DNA of 64,000 bases from Rhizobium sophorae (GTDB taxonomy: Bacteria; Pseudomonadota; Alphaproteobacteria; Rhizobiales; Rhizobiaceae), in contig NZ_JABFCN010000057.1 in the NCBI RefSeq assembly GCF_013087515.1, forward strand, positions 1 to 64,000. Direction: 5' to 3'. Under the pieces are notes generated by a model. The model was not told the origin of the DNA. It did no database searches and saw only the letters and a list, made by a program, of their open reading frames with translations. This document shows, piece by piece, positions 17,062 through 25,704 of this stretch (positions are counted from its first letter, which is position 1; each line of letters starts with the position of its first letter). A program made the translations under genes and the position numbers.

Positions 17062-18305
17062 GCTGCAGTCTCCCTGGCTCCGGCGTCCGTCAGCGTTATG
17101 GTGCGCGCGACGGTTTCTGACGTAATCCTCGCCGCCGCCTCGATGATCATTGCGCAGGCATCGGCGGCGGCTTTGCGATGGTTGAAGGCGACGTGATAGG
17201 ACATCGGCAGATGCTCGTCGAGATCGACGATGCGCACCTTGTCGGCAATCGGCATGGCGCTGACGCGGCCGAGGAAGGAGACGTAACCGTGATTGGCGAC
17301 AAGGTCGACGATGACAGGCAGTGAATCCGCCGCGGTAATATCCTGGCCGCGCAGGCGCCGGTTGGGCGCGCGTTCATAGCTGAAGGCCATGGCAGCATGG
17401 CCGAGGCCGGTACGCGGGCTCGGCATGCAGATCGGGTGGCCGGCGACGAGATCGGCGACACTGGTCTCGGTACTGTCAGGCGGGGCGATCACCACCATGT
17501 CGGTCTGCAGCAATTCGCGATGGCGGAAGCTTTCCAGCCCGAAGACCGAATCCAGGATCGCGACATCGATGCGGCCGCTCTTCAGCGCCTCGCGCAGATC
17601 GTCGGCGGTCATCGAGACCAGCGAGATCGCATTGTTATTGCGGCGGAGATTCCATTCCGAGACTAGCGTGCCCAGGCAGCGCGCCACCCAGCTTTCCGAT
17701 CCGGTCGGGATGATCGAGCCGATGCGCAGCGACCGGGCGGTGCGCCGATAACGCTCGTCGGCCGACGATTTCAGGTCGTTCCACGCCTGGCTGATCGCCA
17801 TGAAGATCTGGTAGGCGCGCCTGCCCTCCTCCGTCAGCACCGAGCCCTGCGCCTGGCGCTCGAACAGGCGGTGCTTAAGAAATTTCTCAAGATTGGCAAG
17901 CTGAAGCGAAAGCTGCGGCTGACCGAGGCGAAGGCGGCGGGCGGCCCGGTTGATGCTGCCCTGGTCGGCAACTTCGAGAAAACGCTCCATCGTGACGATT
18001 TTGACGGGAATGCGCGATGCCCAGGCCTCGTCGATCTCGGCGGCGGCGCCGTCGTGACCGGCCCATTGGCCGAGCTCAGCGATCGCAGCCATGATCGGCT
18101 CCAGGCCTTCCAGCACCCTGCCGCTCGCAATCAACGTCGCGAGCTCGCCTGAGGCGCGTTCCGTCAGCGTCATCGCCAGTTCGGTCTCGAGATTATGGAT
18201 TGCCGTCGAGACGGTGGAGGGCGACAGCTGGAAGCGCCGCGCGGTCTCGCGGACCGAACCGGAGGTCAGGACATGGCTGGCAATGAACAAGGCACCAAGA
18301 TGCAA
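17058..18305 (-). CDS. LysR-type regulator with two tandem HTH domains
   Basis: A 415-residue regulator, about 110 residues longer than normal LysR proteins. Two LysR-like HTH regions are visible. The first is residues 8-50 (ASHVLTSGSVRETARRFQLS, then STVSTAIHNLETEL). The second is about 105-160 (MERFLEVADQGSINRAARRL, then QPQLSLQLANLEKFLKHRLFER). A periplasmic-binding-like effector domain follows to the C terminus. A TTG at 18305 was chosen because GGAGGTG lies six bases upstream; a GTG at 18356 has no ribosome site. It is coupled by a four-base overlap to cutC. Target genes and ligand are unknown. Confidence 0.8.
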   Translation of the reverse strand: MHLGALFIASHVLTSGSVRETARRFQLSPSTVSTAIHNLETELAMTLTERASGELATLIASGRVLEGLEPIMAAIAELGQWAGHDGAAAEIDEAWASRIPVKIVTMERFLEVADQGSINRAARRLRLGQPQLSLQLANLEKFLKHRLFERQAQGSVLTEEGRRAYQIFMAISQAWNDLKSSADERYRRTARSLRIGSIIPTGSESWVARCLGTLVSEWNLRRNNNAISLVSMTADDLREALKSGRIDVAILDSVFGLESFRHRELLQTDMVVIAPPDSTETSVADLVAGHPICMPSPRTGLGHAAMAFSYERAPNRRLRGQDITAADSLPVIVDLVANHGYVSFLGRVSAMPIADKVRIVDLDEHLPMSYHVAFNHRKAAADACAMIIEAAARITSETVARTITLTDAGARETAA

Positions 18306-18697
18306 ACGGCCACCTCCGGAAAGCGCTGGAAAAACCGGACGATATGATGTGTTCACGAAAAAAGATATCCCTGCCTCCGGAGAGGCGGGCTATCGTTCCC
18401 GTCATAAAAAGTCCCGGCGGCGGGAAACCGCGAAAGAGCCGGGGAATATCGTGGAAACACGCAAGGGGACAAAAACAAATCGCGCCGGCCTTGGAAAAGG
18501 GAATGCGTTTCCGCGCGCGGAGGTGCATTCGCCGCCATAATCGTGCCGCGGCCGCAAATACTGGAGGGGGCTTGCATCGATTTTTCGGGCATGCACGCTA
18601 TTTCCATCACGCACGCAATTCCGGCATGATGGCGGCGTCGTCGCCCTCGCCGGCGGATTTTCCTGCGCGCAAGCCTCCCGCCAAGGGCTTGGGCCAC
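18306..18697. other. Intergenic region before the osmoprotectant operon
   Basis: No credible gene was seen. Open frames here lack ribosome sites and family features. The region separates the minus-strand LysR gene from the plus-strand importer and presumably holds both promoters. Its right end runs into the RIME-like element at 18698. Confidence 0.5.
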
Positions 18698-18798
18698 TGC
18701 ATAATTCCTGAAATCGGAACTGATTTCAGGAGAAATTATGCAGAAATTCAAAGTGCTACAGCGTCCTTGCACGTCTGAAAGACGTGCGGCGCTGTAGG
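18698..18798. repeat. RIME-like double-palindrome intergenic element
   Basis: Two adjacent large palindromes occur. Palindrome 1 (18698-18742) pairs TGCATAATTcCTGAAATC with GATTTCAGgagAAATTATGCA. Palindrome 2 (18754-18798) pairs GCTACAGCG with CGCTGTAG and has the inner arm ACGTCT/AGACGT. The size (about 101 bp) and two-palindrome layout match Rhizobium-specific intergenic mosaic elements. It ends only 28 bp before the start codon at 18827, so it is inside the leader or promoter of the importer operon. Confidence 0.7.
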
Positions 18799-18826
18799 TC
18801 AACGGTGTTTAACAAGGGGATATTCC

Positions 18827-19735
18827 ATGCTGAAGAAACTCGCACTTGCCGTTTCGCTCTCCGCCTTCGCGGTGGGCGCGGCCCAGGCCGCGGACGTCGT
18901 CGTCTCGTCGAAGATCGACACCGAAGGCACGCTGCTCGGCAACGTCATCGCGCTCGCTCTCGAAGCGAACGGCATCAAGACGCAGGACCGCATCGCGCTT
19001 GGCGCAACACCCGTCGTGCGCAAGGCGATCACCGCCGGCGAAATCGACATCTATCCGGAATATACCGGCAATGCCGGCTTCTTCTTCAACAAGGCCGATG
19101 ACGCCGCCTGGAAGAACATCGACCAGGGCTATGAGCTGGCGAAGAAGCTCGATTACGACGCCAATAAGATCGTCTGGCTGACGCCGTCGCCTGCTAATAA
19201 CACCTGGGCGCTCGCCGTGCGCAGCGACGTCGCCGGGCCGAACAACTTGAAGAGCCTCACGGACTTCGGCAAATGGGTTGCCGGAGGCGGCGCTGCCAAG
19301 CTTGCCGCCTCCGCCGAATTCGTCAATTCGGCCGGCGCGCTTCCCGCCTTCCAGACGACCTACGGCTTCCAGCTGAAGCCCGACCAGATGGTCGTTCTTT
19401 CCGGCGGCGATACCGCGGCAACGATCAAGGCGGCCGCCGACCAGACGAACGGCGTCAATACCGCCATGGTCTACGGCACTGACGGCGCGATCGAGGCGGC
19501 CGAACTCACCGTTCTCGAAGACGACAAGAATGTGCAGCAGGTCTATGCCCCGACGCCGATCATCCGCGAAGAGGTGCTGAAGGCCAATCCGAAGATCGAG
19601 GAAGTGCTCTCGCCGATCTTCAAGAGCTTGACCGCCGACGAGTTGCGCAAGCTCAACGCCAAGATCCAGGTCGACGGCGAGCCGGCCAAGTCGGTTGCCG
19701 AAGCCTATCTCAAGGAAAAAGGCTTCCTGAAGTAG
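18827..19735 (+). CDS. Osmoprotectant ABC transporter, binding protein (OsmF/YehZ-like)
   Basis: A 302-residue periplasmic substrate-binding protein of the glycine betaine/choline OpuAC-OsmF type. The signal peptide ends GAAQAAD (residue about 22). Family segments are VVVSSKIDTEGTLLGNVIALALEANGI, ITAGEIDIYPEYTGNAGFFF and NNTWALAVRS. AAGGGGATATTCC precedes the ATG. It is the first gene of a four-gene importer (binding protein, permease, ATPase, permease) like yehZYXW of E. coli. Such systems take up glycine betaine or related compounds; the true ligand is not shown by the sequence. A RIME element lies just upstream. Confidence 0.86.
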   Translation: MLKKLALAVSLSAFAVGAAQAADVVVSSKIDTEGTLLGNVIALALEANGIKTQDRIALGATPVVRKAITAGEIDIYPEYTGNAGFFFNKADDAAWKNIDQGYELAKKLDYDANKIVWLTPSPANNTWALAVRSDVAGPNNLKSLTDFGKWVAGGGAAKLAASAEFVNSAGALPAFQTTYGFQLKPDQMVVLSGGDTAATIKAAADQTNGVNTAMVYGTDGAIEAAELTVLEDDKNVQQVYAPTPIIREEVLKANPKIEEVLSPIFKSLTADELRKLNAKIQVDGEPAKSVAEAYLKEKGFLK

Positions 19736-19744
19736 TCATAGCCC

Positions 19745-19774
19745 GCTCCGCCCATCAAGGGCGGAGCCTCCTTT
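19745..19774 (+). terminator. Intercistronic hairpin after the osmoprotectant-binding protein gene
   Basis: A perfect nine-pair stem GCTCCGCCC (19745-19753) / GGGCGGAGC (19759-19767) with loop ATCAA is followed by CTCCTTT. Being inside the operon, it probably attenuates permease/ATPase expression relative to the binding protein. Confidence 0.6.
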
Positions 19775-19777
19775 GCT

Positions 19778-19815
19778 GACAGGGTTGGGCTGACAGGGTT
19801 GGCCAGACAGGGTTG
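19778..19815. repeat. Three direct copies of GACAGGGTTG with a 14-bp period
   Basis: GACAGGGTTG occurs at 19778, 19792 and 19806, exactly 14 bp apart, just before the permease start at 19821. Each copy contains AGGG, so the last one may serve as the ribosome site. This looks like local slippage duplication of the translation-initiation region. Confidence 0.75.
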
Positions 19816-19820
19816 ATTTG

Positions 19821-20987
19821 ATGGAAGAAACCTTAGCGGTCCGCAAACTGGACCGGCTCGGCGTGGTTCTGGTGGCCGGCGGTATCGCGGCGACAGCACT
19901 GATGCCCTTCATCTACGTGAAGGCGAACCGCATTGCCGCCGGCAAGCCGATGCTGCTGATGCAGCTTCTTCCCCAGCCTTCCGTCATCATCCTGACCGTG
20001 CTTCTCCTTCTCACCGCCTTCGCCACGTTGTTCCTCACCAATTCGGTGGCCCGGCTTGTTATCGCCACGCTCTGCCTTGCGGCGCTGATCGTGGCGATCG
20101 GCCTCGTCTCGACGGCGGCAACGCCGCCCGGCAGCACGGTGGCGCGCATGACGCCCGGCGGCGGCTTCTGGGTGCTGTTTGCCGTGATCGGCCTCGTCAT
20201 ATCCGATGCGCTGGTGAAGATCCGGTTGGCGCCCTGGATGCGGGTCGCAGCCCTTGCAGCCTACACGGCGCTGCTCTTCATCTCGCTCTCCTCCGGCCTG
20301 CTCGACAGCCTTTCGATCATGAAGGAATTCTCAACGCGGGCCCCGCAATTCGAGACCGAAGCGATCTCGCATCTGCTCTTGGCCTTCGGCTCGCTTGCCA
20401 TCGCCATTATTCTCGGCCTGCCGCTCGGCATTCTCTGCTTCTGGGTGCCGAAGCTGCGGGCCATTGTGCTGCAGGGGCTCAGCCTCATTCAGACGATCCC
20501 GAGTCTGGCGCTCTTCGGCCTGCTGATGCTGCCGCTCGGCTATCTCGCCACCCATGTGCCGCTCGCCGCCGCAATCGGCATCCGCGGCATCGGCACGGCG
20601 CCTGCCTTGATTGCGCTGGTGCTCTATTCGCTGCTGCCGATCGTCGCCAACACCGTCGTCGGCCTTCAAGGGGTCGACCCCTCGGTGCGCGATGCTGCGG
20701 CCGGCATGGGGCTGACACGCTGGCAGATCCTGACCGGCATCGACATGCCGCTCGCCTTCCCGGTCATCCTCACCGGCATCCGCATCGTGCTGGTGCAGGC
20801 GATCGGCATGGTGACGATCGCGGCGCTGATCGGCGGCGGCGGCTTCGGCATCTTCATCTTCCAGGGGCTCGGCCAGACGGCTATGGACCTCGTCCTGCTC
20901 GGCGCCGTGCCGACCGTCTTCTTTGCCTTCTCATCGGCCGTCATCCTCGATGCGGCCATCGACAGCATCCGGGGATCCGCCGCATGA
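19821..20987 (+). CDS. Osmoprotectant ABC transporter, permease 1 (YehY-like)
   Basis: A 388-residue permease. The N-terminal half (residues about 14-180) holds about five extra TM helices before the canonical BPD_transp_1 domain. That domain starts at about 190 and carries the EAA-loop sequence VDPSVRDAAAGMGLTRWQIL. The extended N terminus is typical of YehY and unlike OpuC-type permeases of about 220 residues. The ATG at 19821 was chosen; a TTG three bases earlier is possible. The stop overlaps the ATPase start (ATGA), so translation is coupled. Confidence 0.84.
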   Translation: MEETLAVRKLDRLGVVLVAGGIAATALMPFIYVKANRIAAGKPMLLMQLLPQPSVIILTVLLLLTAFATLFLTNSVARLVIATLCLAALIVAIGLVSTAATPPGSTVARMTPGGGFWVLFAVIGLVISDALVKIRLAPWMRVAALAAYTALLFISLSSGLLDSLSIMKEFSTRAPQFETEAISHLLLAFGSLAIAIILGLPLGILCFWVPKLRAIVLQGLSLIQTIPSLALFGLLMLPLGYLATHVPLAAAIGIRGIGTAPALIALVLYSLLPIVANTVVGLQGVDPSVRDAAAGMGLTRWQILTGIDMPLAFPVILTGIRIVLVQAIGMVTIAALIGGGGFGIFIFQGLGQTAMDLVLLGAVPTVFFAFSSAVILDAAIDSIRGSAA

Positions 20988-21928
20988 CCATGATCGAGAT
21001 CAGGAACGTCACCAAGCGCTATGGCGCCGCCACTGTCGTCGACGACGTCTCGATGAGCGTCGAGAAGGGCGAGATCACCGTCATCGTCGGCACATCGGGC
21101 TCCGGCAAATCGACGCTGATGCGGATGATCAACCGGCTGGTGCCGATTACCGAAGGCGAGATCTTCGTCGGCGGGCAAAATGTGATGGACGTGCCGGTGA
21201 CCGAGCTTCGCCGCAAGATCGGCTATGCCATCCAGGGGCACGGCCTCTTTCCGCACCGGACCGTGGCGCAGAATATCGCCACCGTCCCGCAGCTCCTCGA
21301 TTGGGATTTCGCCCGTATCGCCAAACGGGTCGAGGAACTGCTCGGGCTTTTCAACCTCGATCCGGCAACATTTGCCGACAAATATCCGCATCAGCTCTCC
21401 GGCGGCCAGCAGCAGCGCGTCGGTGTCGCCCGGGCGCTGGCGGCCGAACCAGAACTGCTGTTGATGGACGAACCGTTCGGGGCGCTCGATCCCGTCATCC
21501 GCGGCAAGGCGCAGGACGATCTGTTGGCGATTCAGAAACAGTTCGGTACGACGGTTATTCTCGTCACTCATGACATGGACGAGGCCTTCCATCTCGGCAA
21601 CCAGATCGCGGTGATGAGCCAGGGCAGATTGCTGCAATGCTCGACGCCGGAAAAGATCCTCACCGAACCGGCCGATCCCTTCGTGCAGCAATTGACCGGC
21701 ACCTCCGACCGGGCGCTGAAGCTGATGTCGCTGTTGCCGCTGAAGGAAAGCATGGAGCCGGCAAAGAACGGTCTCGCCTATGCCCTGCCGCAGTCGCTCA
21801 GCCTGCGTGATGCGCTGGCCGAAATGATCTGGCAGGGGGTCGACGAGGCGGCCGTGCAGGACGGCGAGAAGGCGCCGGTTGGATCGATCTCGATGACCCG
21901 GCTTCTCGAACTGGGCCGCAAGGCATGA
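20984..21928 (+). CDS. Osmoprotectant ABC transporter, ATPase (YehX/OpuCA-like)
   Basis: A 314-residue ATPase. Walker A is GTSGSGKST, the signature LSGGQQQRVGVARALA and Walker B ELLLMDEPFGALD, followed by the H-loop VILVTHDMDEAF. The sequence after residue 240 lacks a clear paired CBS domain of the type seen in OpuCA, but the region SLLPLKESMEPAKNGLAYALPQSLSLRDALAEMIWQGVDEAAVQDGEK could be a single CBS-like remnant. The gene overlaps both neighbours by four bases (ATGA), giving coupled synthesis of the importer. Confidence 0.87.
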   Translation: MTMIEIRNVTKRYGAATVVDDVSMSVEKGEITVIVGTSGSGKSTLMRMINRLVPITEGEIFVGGQNVMDVPVTELRRKIGYAIQGHGLFPHRTVAQNIATVPQLLDWDFARIAKRVEELLGLFNLDPATFADKYPHQLSGGQQQRVGVARALAAEPELLLMDEPFGALDPVIRGKAQDDLLAIQKQFGTTVILVTHDMDEAFHLGNQIAVMSQGRLLQCSTPEKILTEPADPFVQQLTGTSDRALKLMSLLPLKESMEPAKNGLAYALPQSLSLRDALAEMIWQGVDEAAVQDGEKAPVGSISMTRLLELGRKA

Positions 21929-22674
21929 AGCTCGTCGTCGCCAATCTCTTCCGCCTGGCGGCGTTTGCCCTGCTCCTGATCCTGCTGTTCAGGACGGAGT
22001 GGCTTTCCTTCCTGCTCACGCCGCTGACCAGCAACAATGCGCCTGCCGTCTATACGCAGAACAGCCTTGCCTCGCTTGCCGCCGGCCACCTGCAGCTGGT
22101 GATCGGATCGATCGTCTGCAGCGCCGTGCTTGCCGTTGTAGGCGGCATCTTCGTGACGCGGGAAAGCGGGGCTGACTTCCTGCCGCTGTCGCGCGCCATC
22201 GCCAATGCCGGGCAGACCTTTCCGCCGGTCGCGGTGCTGGCGCTCGCGGTTCCCGCCACCGGCTTCGGCGCCATGCCGACGCTGATTGCGCTCTTTCTCT
22301 ACGGCCTGTTGCCGATCTTTGAAAACACCGTCGCCGGCTTGAAGCAGGTTTCGCCGCAAGTGCTCGATGCCGCCGACGGCATGGGCATGAACGGCACGCA
22401 GCGGCTGTTTCGCGTCGAGCTGCCCCTTGCCCTGCCGCTGATCCTCGAGGGGCTGAAGGTCGCCACCGTGATCAATATCGGCACGGCGACGATCGGCTCG
22501 ACGGTGGCGGCCAAGGGCCTCGGCGAGGTGATCATCGCCGGGCTGATTTCCGACAACACCGCCTTCATCCTGCAGGGCGGCCTGATCGTCGGCCTGATGG
22601 CGGTGCTGATCTATGATGCCATGGGCTTGGTCGAAGGAGCGATTACGCGAAGAATCGGCTTGCGCGCGGCGTAA
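21925..22674 (+). CDS. Osmoprotectant ABC transporter, permease 2 (YehW-like)
   Basis: A 249-residue permease with about six TM helices and the BPD_transp_1 coupling segment KQVSPQVLDAADGMGMNGTQRLFRVELPLALPLILEGLK. The length matches YehW/OpuC permeases. It begins within the ATPase stop codon (ATGA) and is the last gene of the importer operon. It pairs with the longer permease at 19821 to form the membrane channel. Confidence 0.86.
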   Translation: MKLVVANLFRLAAFALLLILLFRTEWLSFLLTPLTSNNAPAVYTQNSLASLAAGHLQLVIGSIVCSAVLAVVGGIFVTRESGADFLPLSRAIANAGQTFPPVAVLALAVPATGFGAMPTLIALFLYGLLPIFENTVAGLKQVSPQVLDAADGMGMNGTQRLFRVELPLALPLILEGLKVATVINIGTATIGSTVAAKGLGEVIIAGLISDNTAFILQGGLIVGLMAVLIYDAMGLVEGAITRRIGLRAA

Positions 22675-22723
22675 GAGGACGGGTACCAAGACTGCGGCGC
22701 TGGTAGGGCAATGGGAGGCAGAC

Positions 22724-23119
22724 TTGGCGAAGATGATCCACTCCATGATCCGCGTTCTCGATGAGGCGCGCTCCGTCGAATTCTACGAGAAGGCATTCGG
22801 CCTTTCGGTCGCCGACCGCGTCGATTTCGAAACTTTCACGCTGACTTACATGAGCAATGCCGAGACCGGCTTCGAGCTGGAACTGACCGTCAACAAGGGC
22901 CGGACCGCGCCCTACGATCAGGGCAATGCCTATGGCCATCTCGCCGTTTCTGTCGAAGAGGTGGCGGTCGAGCGGGAGCGGCTGTCGAAGCTTGGGCTCA
23001 AGCCCGGTGAACTGGTGGAGCTCAACCGCGACGGCAAGCTCTTCGGCCTGTTCTTCTTCATCAGCGATCCCGATGGCTACAAGATCGAAGTGCTGCAGCG
23101 CCACGGCCGTTTTCTCTAA
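22724..23119 (+). CDS. Glyoxalase I-like VOC protein (lactoylglutathione lyase family)
   Basis: A 131-residue vicinal-oxygen-chelate protein. It opens MIHSMIRVLDEARSVEFYEKAFGL, the classic GloA N terminus with metal-ligand His. Further ligand candidates are Glu in FELELTVN, His in AYGHLAVSV and Glu in YKIEVLQR, so the four-ligand set of glyoxalase I appears complete. A TTG at 22724 with GGGAGG five bases upstream was chosen; the ATG at 22733 is possible but too far from that site. It probably detoxifies methylglyoxal or a related aldehyde. It lies 49 nt after the importer operon. Confidence 0.78.
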   Translation: MAKMIHSMIRVLDEARSVEFYEKAFGLSVADRVDFETFTLTYMSNAETGFELELTVNKGRTAPYDQGNAYGHLAVSVEEVAVERERLSKLGLKPGELVELNRDGKLFGLFFFISDPDGYKIEVLQRHGRFL

Positions 23120-23200
23120 GGCATCCGACGCCGAACCACCGATACGTTCCAAGCCACAGATAATCCCACAGCTTCAAGCGGCATGCATGAGGAGCCCGCC

Positions 23201-25654
23201 ATGATCGAAAAGACTGCGCTCAATTCCGGCTGGACGCTGTCCTGTAACGATACATGCAGGCCGGGCCTGCCGGCTGGAATACCGGCGACGGTGCCGGGCT
23301 GCGTGCATCTCGACCTTCTCGCCAACCGGCTGATCCCCGATCCCTATATCGACGTCAACGAGATCACCAATGACTGGATCGGCAAGACCGACTGGACCTA
23401 TCGCTGCAGCTTCGAGGCGATGCCTGGTGATGGCAGGGTGCAGGAACTGGTCTTCGACGGGCTCGATACGGTCGCAGTGATATCCCTGAACGGCGAAGAG
23501 ATCGGCCGTACCTTCAACATGCACCGCACCTATCGTTTCGATGTTTCGGCACTGCTGAAGGCCGGCGCCAACGAACTCACGGTCACCTTCCGCTCCGCCT
23601 ACGCCTATGGCGCGGAGATGGAGAAACATTACGGCTACCGTCCCAACAACTATCCGGGGCCGGGCAATCTGATGCGCAAGATGGCCTGCAATTTCGGCTG
23701 GGACTGGGGGCCGACGCTGGTAACAGTGGGCCTCTGGAAGCCGGTCCGGCTGGAAAGCTGGCACCGGGCGCGGCTTGCCGAAACCAGGGTGTCGGCAACA
23801 CTTGCCGGCGGCGACGGGCTGGCGAAGGTGCATGCCCGATCAGCACGGCATGGCGACAAGACGCCGTTGAGGCTCGTCGCCGCAATCGGCGGCGTGACCA
23901 AGACGGTGGCGGTTGGGCCCGACGAAGACGAGGTTTCCTTCGAGCTACGCCTGCCCTCGCCGCAGCTCTGGTGGCCGCACCATCTCGGCGCGCAGCCGCT
24001 CTACCCGATGACGCTGAAGTTGGTCGACGAAACCGGCGACGATGTACTTGACGCTCTCGAGCGAGAACTGGGTTTCCGCTCGCTGCGGCTCGACACCTCG
24101 GCCGACGAACATGGCTCGGCCTTCACCTTCGTCATCAACGATGTGCCGCTCTTCATCTGCGGGGCAAACTGGATACCGGATGATTGTTTTCCGCCGCGGG
24201 TTACGGCTGAGCGTTATACCGCGCGGATCGAGGAGGCAAAGGCCGCCAATATTCATATGCTGCGCGTCTGGGGCGGCGGCATCGTCGAGGCCGAAGAGTT
24301 CTATGAGGCCTGCGACCGCGCCGGCATGCTGGTCTGGCAGGATTTCCTCTTTGCCTGCGCCGCCTATCCGGAGGAAGAACCGCTCAGAAGCGAGGTCGAG
24401 GCGGAGGTGCGCGACAATGTCGTGCGGCTGATGGCGCATGCCTCGCTGGTGCTTTGGAACGGCAATAACGAGAACATCTGGGGCTTCGACGAATGGGGCT
24501 GGCGGCCGATCATCAAGGCGGGCGAAAGCTGGGGCCTCGGTTATTATCTCGGCCTGCTGCCGAAACTCTGCGCCGAACTTGATCCGGACCGGCCCTATTA
24601 TCCCGGCAGTCCCTATTCCGGCTCGATGGAGATCGAACCCAATGCCGACGCACATGGCTGCAAACATATCTGGGACGTGTGGAACGATGTCGGCTACGAG
24701 GTCTACCGCAATTACATTCCGCGCTTCTGCTCCGAATTCGGCTGGCAGGCGCCGGCGGCCTGGGCGACCATCGAAGAAAGTGTGCACGACCAGCCGCTGA
24801 CGCCGCAATCGAACGGCGTCTTCCACCATCAGAAGGCAACTGAGGGCAATGACAAGCTGATCCGCGGCCTCTCTGGCCATCTGCCGGAGCCACGGACAAT
24901 GGACGACTGGCACTTCGCCACCCAGCTCAACCAGGCGCGCGCCATCCGCTTCGGCGTGGAGCACATGCGCTCGCATCGGGATATCTGCAAGGGCGCAGTG
25001 GTCTGGCAGTTCAACGATTGCTGGCCGGTGACCTCGTGGGCAGCGCTTGATTCAGCCGGGCGCCGCAAGCCGCTCTGGTATGCGCTGAAGGCGGCCTATG
25101 ATCCGCGCCTGCTGACGATCCAGCCGCGCGGCGGCGGACTTGCGGCGATCGCCGTCAATGAACGGACACTGTTCTGGCGGGCGAAGATCAGCGGCAAACG
25201 CATGAAGCTCGACGGCACCGTGCTTGCCGAATTCGAATTCTGGCGCCTGCTCTGCGACCGTTTCGAGGCAAAGGAATTTCCCCTGCCCGAGGATATCGTC
25301 ACCCCCGACTTACCGAAGGACGAGATCGTTGTCGTGCAGATGCTCGACAGGCGGGCTTTTCATTATTTCGTCGAGGATATCGAACTCGGCTTGTCAGTGC
25401 CGCGGCTGGCTATCGATGTTGCCAGTATCGAGGGCGGGTATGCCGTGAAGGTGACGGCGCAAAATTTCCTCAAGGATCTTTGCCTGATGGCGGACCGGCT
25501 GGATCCAGATGCCGTCGTCGACACGATGCTGGTGACGCTGCTGCCAGGCGAGAGCCATGTGTTTGTGGTCAAGACGGCAAAGGCGATCGGGGCAGACGAC
25601 ATTGGCGTCGGCACCGTATTGCGCTCGGCCAACGATCTCGTCGCCAAACACTAA
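23201..25654 (+). CDS. Beta-mannosidase (GH2 family)
   Basis: An 817-residue cytoplasmic-looking glycoside hydrolase of family 2, mannosidase type, with no signal peptide. The N-terminal sugar-binding domain has GCVHLDLL and DWIGKTDWTYR, the TIM barrel follows, and the two catalytic glutamates are visible: acid/base Glu424 in WNGNNEN and nucleophile Glu512 in FCSEFGWQ. It would release mannose from short beta-mannosides after uptake. GAGGAG six bases before the ATG at 23201 decides the start over the ATG at 23183. Length fits the family (about 820). A bidirectional hairpin ends the gene. Confidence 0.88.
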   Translation: MIEKTALNSGWTLSCNDTCRPGLPAGIPATVPGCVHLDLLANRLIPDPYIDVNEITNDWIGKTDWTYRCSFEAMPGDGRVQELVFDGLDTVAVISLNGEEIGRTFNMHRTYRFDVSALLKAGANELTVTFRSAYAYGAEMEKHYGYRPNNYPGPGNLMRKMACNFGWDWGPTLVTVGLWKPVRLESWHRARLAETRVSATLAGGDGLAKVHARSARHGDKTPLRLVAAIGGVTKTVAVGPDEDEVSFELRLPSPQLWWPHHLGAQPLYPMTLKLVDETGDDVLDALERELGFRSLRLDTSADEHGSAFTFVINDVPLFICGANWIPDDCFPPRVTAERYTARIEEAKAANIHMLRVWGGGIVEAEEFYEACDRAGMLVWQDFLFACAAYPEEEPLRSEVEAEVRDNVVRLMAHASLVLWNGNNENIWGFDEWGWRPIIKAGESWGLGYYLGLLPKLCAELDPDRPYYPGSPYSGSMEIEPNADAHGCKHIWDVWNDVGYEVYRNYIPRFCSEFGWQAPAAWATIEESVHDQPLTPQSNGVFHHQKATEGNDKLIRGLSGHLPEPRTMDDWHFATQLNQARAIRFGVEHMRSHRDICKGAVVWQFNDCWPVTSWAALDSAGRRKPLWYALKAAYDPRLLTIQPRGGGLAAIAVNERTLFWRAKISGKRMKLDGTVLAEFEFWRLLCDRFEAKEFPLPEDIVTPDLPKDEIVVVQMLDRRAFHYFVEDIELGLSVPRLAIDVASIEGGYAVKVTAQNFLKDLCLMADRLDPDAVVDTMLVTLLPGESHVFVVKTAKAIGADDIGVGTVLRSANDLVAKH

Positions 25655-25657
25655 AAA

Positions 25658-25684
25658 GGCCCCGCATCACGCGGAGCCCTTCCA
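25658..25684. terminator. Convergent hairpin between beta-mannosidase and PRC-barrel genes
   Basis: GGCCCCGC (25658-25665) / GCGGAGCC (25671-25678), with one mismatch, is preceded by AAAAA and followed by CTTCC. It can serve the convergent genes on either strand; the U-run is better for the minus strand. Confidence 0.5.
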
Positions 25685-25704
25685 GTTCAGCCTATCGGAC
25701 GACG

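Noticed and set aside
18353..18802. 149-codon minus-strand frame upstream of the osmoprotectant operon
   Set aside because: Its sequence runs through both palindromes of the RIME element and shows no domain; start lacks a ribosome site.
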